NCBI GenBank assembly: GCA_002314675.1
Contig: DCGZ01000122.1
Span: 1 to 6,154 of the forward strand
Direction: 5' to 3'
Origin: Fibrobacter sp. UBA1765
GTDB lineage: Bacteria; Fibrobacterota; Fibrobacteria; Fibrobacterales; Fibrobacteraceae
Length of the DNA: 6,154 bases
Position 1 is the stretch's first letter; each line of letters begins with the position of its first letter. Shown piece by piece: positions 1-6,154 of this stretch. Below the pieces are notes generated by a model that did no database searches, was not told where the DNA came from, and saw only the letters and a program-made list of their open reading frames with translations. Position numbers and translations under genes: made by a program.

Positions 1-22
1 AGTTCAAGCCTCGTCTATCCCG
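1..22 (+). tRNA. 3' end of a tRNA gene, cut by the window edge (possibly tRNA-Asp)
   Basis: The bases fit the 3' portion of a tRNA. A1-G2 are the last two positions of the 5' T-stem, TTCAAGC (3-9) is a seven-base T-loop with the usual TTC-A pattern, CTCGT (10-14) is the 3' T-stem, CTATCCC (15-21) is the 3' acceptor strand and G22 is the discriminator. The two T-stem pairs that can be tested hold (G2-C10, A1-T11). The next bases are CTA, so CCA does not appear to be encoded. A strong terminator starts at 25, as expected after a tRNA gene. From memory the segment resembles the 3' end of chloroplast-type tRNA-Asp genes, and discriminator G fits Asp, but the anticodon is outside the window, so the isotype is a guess. 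The main alternative is the end of a protein gene with a TAA stop at 24-26. Confidence 0.6.
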
Positions 23-24
23 CT

Positions 25-69
25 AAAAGACCTTCTCTTTCGAGAAGGTCTTTTTGTTTCTTTTTTTTT
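25..69 (+). terminator. Intrinsic (rho-independent) terminator
   Basis: A perfect 13-bp inverted repeat has its arms at 25-37 and 42-54 and a four-base loop TTTC at 38-41. It runs into T-rich sequence: TTTTT at 51-55, then TTT, then nine T at 61-69. The stem has a GC-containing core flanked by A/T pairs, so it also begins with an A-tract and could work partly on the opposite strand. It follows the presumed tRNA end directly and should separate that transcript from the downstream operon. Confidence 0.88.
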
Positions 70-251
70 GTTGAATGCTCTTTTGACGATCCACTATTTT
101 TCAAACAATCCATTTTCACGTACGACCTCTAAAAATCAACAAAAAAAATAAAATCCAACAACCTAACTCATTGATTATCAACGATTTACGAGCCATTTTC
201 AAAAAGCACTTCTTTCACCACTTCTAAAGTTTGCTAACTTGCTAGTAAATT
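70..251 (+). promoter_or_regulatory. AT-rich leader upstream of tamB, presumed promoter region
   Basis: The terminator lies upstream and the next gene starts at 252, so the promoter of the tamB-tamA pair should lie here. No convincing -35/-10 pair was found. TTGACG at 83-88 looks like a -35 box but has no good -10 element at 16-18 bases. TTGATT at 171-176 is followed 17 bases later by CATTTT, which is weak. A short palindrome, TTGAT-T-ATCAA, sits at 171-181 and could be an operator, but such a match is easily due to chance. The + strand of 89-172 contains only two G. No Shine-Dalgarno sequence is visible just before 252. The promoter role is inferred from position. Confidence 0.4.
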
Positions 252-3200
252 GTGGATGAAGTAAAAACAAAACGAAAACCAAAGCCAAAGTGGGCTGGGC
301 CCGCCATGCTCACTGTTTTTGTCGTAGGCTGCCTTTGTATGGTAACCTGGTTGTTTTTTGCTGCACTAGACCACTTTCTAGGCGAAGAAAATACCTTTGG
401 AGATATCACGATTTCTCCTTTTGGTTATAACCGCACAGACCTGCTCCACGAAAGCTGGGATTCCATTATAATCAAGACGCCTTCTCTTGAATTAAAACTG
501 GCCAAACCAGAATTCAGAATTTCTCGTAGTGATTCCATTTTCCTTGCCGTAAAGGCGCAGAGTGTAACGGCTGATCTCAATCAATCAAAAACTACAGAAC
601 CCGATACCCCAAACGCCCAAATTCCAGAAATTCCAAACATTTCCATTTTCTTTAAAGTCGGCTTAAACGTAGATACGGCAAACATTCAAGTTCAAGGCGT
701 AGGAAAATGGCATGCCGAAGGGATCTCCTTGCAAAATTCATCTAGAAAAGATGTTTATGCCAAAATAAACTTCATTTCAGGAACGCATCTAGAAAAACCA
801 ATCAAGCTTCTCGCAAGTTCCAACTGGGATAGTGAAAACTTATTCTTAAACACTAAGACCATCTCTGGAAAAGATACGATCGACGTTGCGGCAACAGCAC
901 CGCGAAAAAATGTAACCCAGGCAGAACTGAATACTGAAATTCAAATAGCAAGGCCTAAAGATTTTTTCAAGCAGTACCCTGATGAAGCTCCTGCCATTAC
1001 AAACCTTGCCGTAAAGGCCAGGGTCAAACAAGATTCCTCCAAGCATATTCTATATAACGCCACAATCAACGCAGATCTTGGAGAACGCTGGCCATTGCCG
1101 CCAATGCATGCTACGATTACGGCAAACGGAAACGAAAATGCAGCTCAGTTTAAAATCGTAACCAAGTCTAGCGATGGCGGAACCATCGAATTGCAGGGGG
1201 CCGGAACCAAGGACCTGAACGGAGAAATCCAAGGTTCTGTATCAAACATAAGTGCCGAATTTGGTCCAGAAGAACAGCCTCTAGACCTCGTTATACATTC
1301 AGCACAAAAGGTCGATAATGTTATTCACGCAAACGTTACCACCAAGGCAGGTTCACATGTCAAGGCTGATATCCAGATCGCTCCAGACTTTAGAATCGAC
1401 TACACGGCAGACATTGCCGCAGAAGAACCTTGGGCTGTCAAGTGGTCAGGAAAGCATTTGAAATTCGATTGCCGTCCTCAAATTGTCGGAGAATTTTCTG
1501 ATGGAGAAATGCGTTCTTACGTGCGCTTCGGCAAAATTGCAAACGCCTACTTTATAGCGGCAGATTCCATGCACACGCACCTTGCCCTGAACAAGTACGG
1601 AATTCATTTTAACAATAGCATAATCTACGGGAAACACGACACCTTTGACTTTGTTGGCGAAGTTATGTGGGATGATGTAGAACCACACACTTCATGGGAA
1701 GTTACACCTCATGGCGGTGGCAAGGCAAAGGCTCGAGTCAATTTTGAAGGACCAAGTATAGAGGCCGAGGCTGAAAATGTTTTAATATCTACGATTCCTT
1801 TTGGTGTAAAATATGTACCAGAATGGATAGATGCCCGTGTAACCGGAACGTACCATCACGATTTCGATATTGATACAGCAACTGCAGTTCTTTCTGCTGA
1901 AGCCGACATTCAAATGTTCCATACATTTAACGACATTGTAATCCACAAGCATCAAGACACGGTTATACTCGAAAGTGCAGAAGTAAGGCATGAACAAAAC
2001 AAGATCAACTTGCAGGGTGCTATAGTACTCCCAGATGAAAATAGACCTGCAGGAACTTTGCCTGTTGAAATTTTAAACGCATGGGTTTCTACACGTTCAT
2101 TCAGTATTCCATTAAGCTTGCTTCCTCTCGGAGACTCAACATTCTCTGCCGGTGAATTTAGCGGCGATCTAAGCTTTACGGACTCCCATGGATTGCGAGG
2201 GAACATTGAATTTGCAAATATCGAGTTTAGGGATATTCCAAAGGAACTCCTTACGATAAAGCAAATGAGCCTGTTTGCGGAGCGAACAAAGGCCGAGCTT
2301 GACGCCTACCTTGAAATAGGAAGCGGAGTGTGGGACGGACATACCCAGATAACATTTGACCAAATCCTTGGAGAAAAGAAACACTTTAGCTTTGCCCACA
2401 TTACCAATAGCGGAGGCAACATTCTTGGTGACGGCTACCTGGATTCAAATGTTACCGCCAACATTAAAATGGACGGTTATTGGCTACTGCCGGAAGGTGT
2501 CGGCGAACTTAGACACTCGGACTTGTCTATGCTTGTGGAATGGGAACTTGCACGTGGCCTAAACGGCTTGCAGGCTAAATTCTCAGCAGATTCCATTGTC
2601 TACGCTCCACTCACAATCAATTATGAAGTGCCTGTTAAACTAGAGGGTAAAATAGAAGACAAGAAGGTTCTTGTAACAAACGCAGTTACCCACAACACCT
2701 TTAACGATTCCATTGCAGTAAACTTGACGTATGCATTCGACCAGATGCGCCTGCTTGAGTTAAACCTGCATACCGATGAATATCGCGTTAAGTTCGATGA
2801 ACACAACGCCATGATCCGTGGCGTAGATGCAACTCTTGCAGAACGAGATAATGAAATAACAATCGACGCCAACATACCAGAACTCTACTACAACTTTAAT
2901 TCAGAGACATTCGGCGAAGCAAATGCCAAGGCACATGGCGACTTGCATTACCATATTCCAAAGAATAAGTCCATAGACATTAGAACATCAAACTTTATCG
3001 AAGGCAACATTATTGTAGACAAGATGATCTACCAAAAGGATATTGATATCGAAATATCCCCGAGCACCATTAACCAAATGCTTTCAAGTTTGCAGAATAC
3101 ACTTTCCAGCTTACGCCGCAATAACGACATTATCAAAAATGAAATTTCTAAAACGAATTCAACGAACCTAAAAGTACACGTAGCAAACGAAGAACAAGAT

Positions 3201-4145
3201 TCTGTATTTATAAAAGCATCGTTTGCGGAGTTCCCGTTTGCATTGAATTTCGACATACAAGGAACTGTTTCACGCCCGACTCTGCGTGGCGAAGTAGCAA
3301 ATGCAGGAGAAGGTTTTGTTGGCTTTAAGGGGCTTTACGAATTTAACCTGCAATCGTTCCTTATTTCATGGGCTGGCGTTCCTTGGCAACAAGGAATTCT
3401 AGACATTTCCATTTCCCAGGACTTGCCTTACTGCACAGAATCGGCAGACATACAAAACGAAACATGCCCGGTAAACATAGATGTCAATGGTACGATTACA
3501 AATCCGCTTGCAACTCCAAGTTCCTACTGCGGTACAGAATCCTCGACAGCTTCAATTTACTACAACATATTCCTTGGCTGCATTGCCGAAGACCCTGCTG
3601 GCGAAAGCGTAGACTGGAACAAACTTGCAGGAACCGCTATTGGCAAGGTAATTTCTACTACAGCAAACAAAACTCTTGGCGGAAACTACATCGGAAACAT
3701 AGACATGAAGATGCGAATATTCTCCAATACCGAAACATTGGAAGAAGATTCCAGCTACGTGAAGATCCCTATTTCCTTGGACAAATGGATAAACAACTTG
3801 AGCATCGTTCTTGGGTACACGCAAGACCAGAGCGAAAACCCGACATACGAACAGGCATTCGAATTTGGAATCAACTACAAGCTCCCCGTATTCCAGGAGG
3901 CAGAATATTCACACTCAGATCATTTAAACCCGGAGCTTTCTGTAGGTGCAATGCTGGTTTCAAAGCAGTATCACGTAAACTCGGCAACACAAGAAGATGA
4001 AAACCAGCTCGAGAAAAACATCGGTGTAATGTATGGTTACAGGTTCTGGTCTCCATGCCTATTTGGATTAGGCAAATGCAATGATTACGAAGAAGGCAAT
4101 ACCGGTGACGGCCAGGAAAAAGACAAAAAGGAGAATGCAAAATGA
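252..4145 (+). CDS. tamB: TamB-family inner-membrane-anchored periplasmic protein (DUF490 domain)
   Basis: TamB proteins span the periplasm as a long beta-structured groove and partner an Omp85 protein in the outer membrane; they are implicated in outer-membrane protein assembly and in phospholipid transport between membranes. Here residues 1-13 are strongly basic and about 18-39 form one membrane segment, giving a signal anchor with the rest in the periplasm. About 40-930 are alternating beta-strand sequence with no catalytic motif. About 935-968 look helical. About 970-1277 resemble the C-terminal DUF490/TamB domain, with G-T-x-x-x-P turns (1004-1009, 1080-1084) and a beta-rich end. Length 1297 is close to E. 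coli TamB (about 1260). The start is GTG, because an in-frame TAA lies at 246-248; no Shine-Dalgarno is seen. ATG at 306 (residue 19) would remove the basic segment and is less likely. Six cysteines (1061-1276) and a charged tail (1277-1297) are unusual. The stop overlaps tamA by 4 bases. The family is firm; the detailed role is inferred. Confidence 0.9.
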   Translation: MDEVKTKRKPKPKWAGPAMLTVFVVGCLCMVTWLFFAALDHFLGEENTFGDITISPFGYNRTDLLHESWDSIIIKTPSLELKLAKPEFRISRSDSIFLAVKAQSVTADLNQSKTTEPDTPNAQIPEIPNISIFFKVGLNVDTANIQVQGVGKWHAEGISLQNSSRKDVYAKINFISGTHLEKPIKLLASSNWDSENLFLNTKTISGKDTIDVAATAPRKNVTQAELNTEIQIARPKDFFKQYPDEAPAITNLAVKARVKQDSSKHILYNATINADLGERWPLPPMHATITANGNENAAQFKIVTKSSDGGTIELQGAGTKDLNGEIQGSVSNISAEFGPEEQPLDLVIHSAQKVDNVIHANVTTKAGSHVKADIQIAPDFRIDYTADIAAEEPWAVKWSGKHLKFDCRPQIVGEFSDGEMRSYVRFGKIANAYFIAADSMHTHLALNKYGIHFNNSIIYGKHDTFDFVGEVMWDDVEPHTSWEVTPHGGGKAKARVNFEGPSIEAEAENVLISTIPFGVKYVPEWIDARVTGTYHHDFDIDTATAVLSAEADIQMFHTFNDIVIHKHQDTVILESAEVRHEQNKINLQGAIVLPDENRPAGTLPVEILNAWVSTRSFSIPLSLLPLGDSTFSAGEFSGDLSFTDSHGLRGNIEFANIEFRDIPKELLTIKQMSLFAERTKAELDAYLEIGSGVWDGHTQITFDQILGEKKHFSFAHITNSGGNILGDGYLDSNVTANIKMDGYWLLPEGVGELRHSDLSMLVEWELARGLNGLQAKFSADSIVYAPLTINYEVPVKLEGKIEDKKVLVTNAVTHNTFNDSIAVNLTYAFDQMRLLELNLHTDEYRVKFDEHNAMIRGVDATLAERDNEITIDANIPELYYNFNSETFGEANAKAHGDLHYHIPKNKSIDIRTSNFIEGNIIVDKMIYQKDIDIEISPSTINQMLSSLQNTLSSLRRNNDIIKNEISKTNSTNLKVHVANEEQDSVFIKASFAEFPFALNFDIQGTVSRPTLRGEVANAGEGFVGFKGLYEFNLQSFLISWAGVPWQQGILDISISQDLPYCTESADIQNETCPVNIDVNGTITNPLATPSSYCGTESSTASIYYNIFLGCIAEDPAGESVDWNKLAGTAIGKVISTTANKTLGGNYIGNIDMKMRIFSNTETLEEDSSYVKIPISLDKWINNLSIVLGYTQDQSENPTYEQAFEFGINYKLPVFQEAEYSHSDHLNPELSVGAMLVSKQYHVNSATQEDENQLEKNIGVMYGYRFWSPCLFGLGKCNDYEEGNTGDGQEKDKKENAK
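4128..4133 (+). promoter_or_regulatory. Ribosome binding site of tamA, inside the end of tamB
   Basis: AAGGAG lies 8 bases before the ATG at 4142, which is good Shine-Dalgarno spacing. It supports this start for the downstream gene. It sits in the last codons of tamB, so ribosomes finishing tamB cover it and then meet the ATGA overlap. That arrangement is typical of translational coupling. Confidence 0.85.
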
Positions 4146-6007
4146 ATAAGGTATTCATACTCCTCCTTCTTTTTATTTCTTCCATTGCTTTTGCAGATGA
4201 CGATGTCAAAAACCCGTGGACTATGAATTTTAAGGGAAACTCCTACTTTTCATCTTACCAATTAGACGATGAAATCAAGGTTCCTCAAGAATTCGGCCAA
4301 ATGGATACTACAAAGCAAAACTTTATAATGCGTCTTTCAGCAAATGAACTTTTGGGTATCTATTACTCATACGGTTTTTTCAGTGCAAAAGTTGAAATGA
4401 AAATTTCAAGAGACACTCTTGAAGGGCATTTTACCAGAAATTTTGAATTCAACATAACAGAAGGTGAACGCTACCGCTTTGAAGATCTTAAAATAATTGA
4501 AGCAGAAGGATTCCATACAGAAGTCGAGACTCCAGCCTTAAAGGTAGACAAGGGCGATATTTATAACCAGACCAAAATTGCCGAAGACCTTCAACGCATA
4601 AACAATGCATACCAGGAAAAGGGGTTCCTGCATTCAACAGTCAGCTACATGGAAAAACTTGATACGACATTAAAGGTTGTCCATGTAGAAGTTTATGTAA
4701 TGCCAGGGACACAAGTCAAGATGGGAAACATCAGCAGCAGGGCGGCAAGGTCAGGGAAATACAATACCGCAGAAGGGCTTTCCGATACAGCCTGGTTAAA
4801 TGAACTTTGGAACATTCCACAAGGTGAAATTCTTAACGGAAAGCAATCCGCCACATTTAAAAGCAAGCTTTTCTCGACTCAATTATTTACACAAGTAAAA
4901 ATGGAAGATTCCCTTAGAAAGGATGGACTTTCTGACATGCACTTGTACGTACAGGAACGCGTTCCTGGCGAAATGCATTACGGCATGTTCTATGAACAGA
5001 TATACGGTTTTGGTGCAAGCGTTGGAGCAAAGCACAAGAACTTCTTTGGAAGATTCCACGAATTTGGTGGTAATATTCTTGTGGCTCAACACAAGCAACA
5101 AGTTTCTGCAACATACGCACATCCACTCTTGTTTGGCACAGGAATCCAGTTTATACCGACTGCAATCCGCTTTGAAGACATGCTTTCATTTAACCACGAA
5201 AAAATTACGCCGCCAGCATACCCTGATAGCCTTGAAGAACGTTACGAAGTCATCAATCGCGGAAACCTGACATTTGGATTTTCAAAGGATATACGCTTTA
5301 GAGGAACTCTTGATACGCGATACGTTCAAAAAAATGAAGATGAACTTTTCAAGGTCAAGCTTGAATCTGCACTTACATTTGACTTTACTGATGACCACTT
5401 CAACCCTAAGAAAGGTATACGCATAATGCCTACCGTAGGCGTTGGAACAAACTGGGCTGCAGACCTTACTAACATGCAAATGATCGGCAATCCATATACC
5501 TATGGAGAACTCACAACCAATTTATACTTCCCCATTTTTAGGCCTTTGTATGGTGCATTAAGCGGCAGCTACGGAAGATTCTTTGCAAAAGCCATGGAAG
5601 ATGATGCAAGGGCATTTTACCAAGGTGGTTCACGTTCTATTCGCGGTTATAGATTCCGCAGTATTTACGCAAGCTACGAATCCCTAGATGAAGAGGGAGA
5701 AACTGTAATCAACACGGGCCTTACACCAATTTACACTCGCATAAATGCAGAGCTCCGCTATCAACTCCCGATGCGTGACTGGAACCATTGGCAAATAGTA
5801 ACATTCTATGACTGGGCTCATGTAAGCGATGTAGAAAGCGAAGTCTACGCAGGCACGACAGACGCTAGCCTTGGACTTGGCTTACGCTACCAATGGCAGT
5901 TCCTAACATTCCGACTTGATTACGCCTTCAAGAAAAACATGAGCGAATGGAGCATGGAAAACTTCGCCTTTGGAAGATTCGCGTTTGACCTGGCGCAGGC
6001 ATTCTAG
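4142..6007 (+). CDS. tamA: Omp85-family outer-membrane barrel protein, TamA-like, three POTRA domains
   Basis: This is an outer-membrane beta-barrel of the BamA/TamA superfamily, presumed partner of the TamB encoded just upstream. Residues 1-18 are a signal peptide with likely cleavage after A-F-A; no lipobox cysteine is present, so it is not a lipoprotein of the TamL type. About 27-109, 111-189 and 190-273 look like three POTRA domains, the first ending in the family pattern F-x-I-x-E-G (103-108). The barrel covers about 276-621. Family landmarks are H-x-N-F-F-G-R (298-304), D-x-F-N-P-x-K-G (418-425, within a D-rich strand), the F-Y-x-G-G-x-x-S-I-R-G-Y loop-6 signature (492-503, with R501-G502-Y503), and an aromatic C-terminal strand ending in F621. 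Three POTRAs and 621 residues match TamA (about 577 in E. coli) better than BamA (five POTRAs, about 800). The protein has no cysteine. Start choice rests on AAGGAG, the ATGA overlap and the signal peptide. Because the gene is paired with tamB, TamA is preferred; a short BamA or another Omp85 remains possible. Confidence 0.9.
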   Translation: MNKVFILLLLFISSIAFADDDVKNPWTMNFKGNSYFSSYQLDDEIKVPQEFGQMDTTKQNFIMRLSANELLGIYYSYGFFSAKVEMKISRDTLEGHFTRNFEFNITEGERYRFEDLKIIEAEGFHTEVETPALKVDKGDIYNQTKIAEDLQRINNAYQEKGFLHSTVSYMEKLDTTLKVVHVEVYVMPGTQVKMGNISSRAARSGKYNTAEGLSDTAWLNELWNIPQGEILNGKQSATFKSKLFSTQLFTQVKMEDSLRKDGLSDMHLYVQERVPGEMHYGMFYEQIYGFGASVGAKHKNFFGRFHEFGGNILVAQHKQQVSATYAHPLLFGTGIQFIPTAIRFEDMLSFNHEKITPPAYPDSLEERYEVINRGNLTFGFSKDIRFRGTLDTRYVQKNEDELFKVKLESALTFDFTDDHFNPKKGIRIMPTVGVGTNWAADLTNMQMIGNPYTYGELTTNLYFPIFRPLYGALSGSYGRFFAKAMEDDARAFYQGGSRSIRGYRFRSIYASYESLDEEGETVINTGLTPIYTRINAELRYQLPMRDWNHWQIVTFYDWAHVSDVESEVYAGTTDASLGLGLRYQWQFLTFRLDYAFKKNMSEWSMENFAFGRFAFDLAQAF

Positions 6008-6020
6008 AATACGGGAATGA

Positions 6021-6048
6021 GAGGACAGAAGACAGAGGACAGAAGACG
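6021..6048. repeat. Tandem 14-mer, purine-rich
   Basis: Two adjacent 14-base units, GAGGACAGAAGACA (6021-6034) and GAGGACAGAAGACG (6035-6048), differ only in the last base. Each unit itself contains related GGACA/AGACA steps. They are followed by GAAGAAGGAAGAAG-type sequence to about 6063, so 6013-6063 is almost all purine on the + strand apart from scattered C and one T. It begins within about 15 bases of the tamA stop. Function is unknown; slippage-generated repeat DNA is the simplest reading. Confidence 0.8.
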
Positions 6049-6075
6049 GAAGAAGGAAGAAGATTGCAACTTACC

Positions 6076-6107
6076 GTGTCGTGGCGAGCAAAGCGCGGCC
6101 ATCCAGG
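6076..6107. repeat. Probable degenerate copy of a dispersed palindromic intergenic repeat
   Basis: The segment reads GTGTCGTGGCGAGCAAAGCG then CGGCCATCCAGG. It resembles, from memory, a palindromic intergenic repeat found in many bacterial genomes with the pattern GTCATTGCGAG, then a GCGAAGCG-like centre, then GGCAATCCAG. An imperfect stem is still possible here: GTGGC (81-85 of the 6000s) with GCCAT (98-102), including one G-T pair. Identification is by recall only, with no genome to compare. Confidence 0.45.
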
Positions 6108-6123
6108 AATCGTGATGAGGGAC

Positions 6124-6136
6124 GCACCTTTGGTGC
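6124..6136. repeat. Small inverted repeat GCACC-TTT-GGTGC
   Basis: Perfect 5-bp arms (6124-6128 and 6132-6136) flank a three-base loop. No T-tract follows on either strand, so it is a poor intrinsic terminator. It sits among three copies of TGAGG (6116-6120, 6138-6142, 6145-6149), in sequence more GC-rich than the rest of the window. It may belong to the same repeat cluster as the element at 6076-6107, or to something continuing beyond the window. Confidence 0.4.
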
Positions 6137-6154
6137 TTGAGGCGTGAGGTCGTT

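Noticed and set aside
3..26. End of an upstream protein gene (…FKPRLSR then TAA)
   Set aside because: Only eight codons are visible, and the same bases fit a tRNA 3' end in several independent positions with a terminator right after. It is kept as the alternative to the tRNA call.
171..181. Palindrome TTGAT-T-ATCAA as a regulator binding site
   Set aside because: Five-base arms in AT-rich DNA arise easily by chance, and no second copy or promoter boxes support it. It is mentioned only within the leader entry.
542..1018. Identical 15-base stretch CCTTGCCGTAAAGGC at 542-556 and 1004-1018
   Set aside because: Both encode L-A-V-K-A in frame within tamB beta-strands. A repeated strand motif with the same codons explains it, with no need for a DNA element.
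3368..4000. A 210-codon open frame on the + strand inside tamB, in another reading frame
   Set aside because: The product is rich in R, H, W and C with no domain pattern, there is no ribosome binding site, and it lies wholly within the recognisable DUF490 region. It is a frame shadow.
3871..4209. A 112-codon open frame on the - strand across the tamB-tamA junction
   Set aside because: It is antisense to two well-supported coding frames and covers the overlap and the signal peptide. No recognisable protein features.
6017..6115. A 32-residue open frame starting at ATG after tamA
   Set aside because: It is made up of the purine-rich tandem repeat and the palindromic element, has no Shine-Dalgarno, and gives a low-complexity K/R/E-rich peptide.
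6124..6136. Terminator of the tamB-tamA operon
   Set aside because: The stem is only 5 bp, no T-tract follows on either strand, and it lies over 100 bases after the stop codon.

Overview
The window looks like a stretch of chromosome from a Gram-negative bacterium with moderate to low GC. The sign of an outer membrane is direct: both complete genes encode parts of the machinery linking the inner and outer membranes. Gene content, composition and intergenic style would fit a Fibrobacter-like lineage, but that is an impression and the sequence does not prove it.

Layout, left to right. Bases 1-22 look like the last part of a tRNA gene (T-loop, 3' T-stem, 3' acceptor strand, discriminator G), possibly tRNA-Asp, cut by the window edge. 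It is followed at once by a strong intrinsic terminator (25-69). Bases 70-251 are an AT-rich leader, almost free of G on the + strand over 89-172, with no promoter I can name firmly. Bases 252-4145 encode a 1297-residue TamB-family protein with an N-terminal membrane anchor, a very long beta-rich periplasmic body and a C-terminal DUF490/TamB domain. Bases 4142-6007 encode a 621-residue Omp85-family outer-membrane barrel with a signal peptide and three apparent POTRA domains, the TamA architecture. The two genes overlap by 4 bases (ATGA) and are very probably co-transcribed and translationally coupled. Bases 6008-6154 hold no gene that I can support. They contain a purine-rich tandem 14-mer, a probable degenerate copy of a widespread palindromic intergenic repeat, and a small hairpin.

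The two proteins should work together. TamB is anchored in the inner membrane and spans the periplasm as a hydrophobic groove. It meets the POTRA domains of its Omp85 partner in the outer membrane. The complex is implicated in outer-membrane protein assembly and in lipid movement between the membranes.

I do not see a wholly undescribed system. The points most worth a second look are the reversed gene order (tamB before tamA), six cysteines clustered in the C-terminal domain of TamB beside a cysteine-free TamA, a charged TamB tail whose codons carry the ribosome binding site for tamA, a helical segment just before the DUF490 region, and the repeat-rich right flank.
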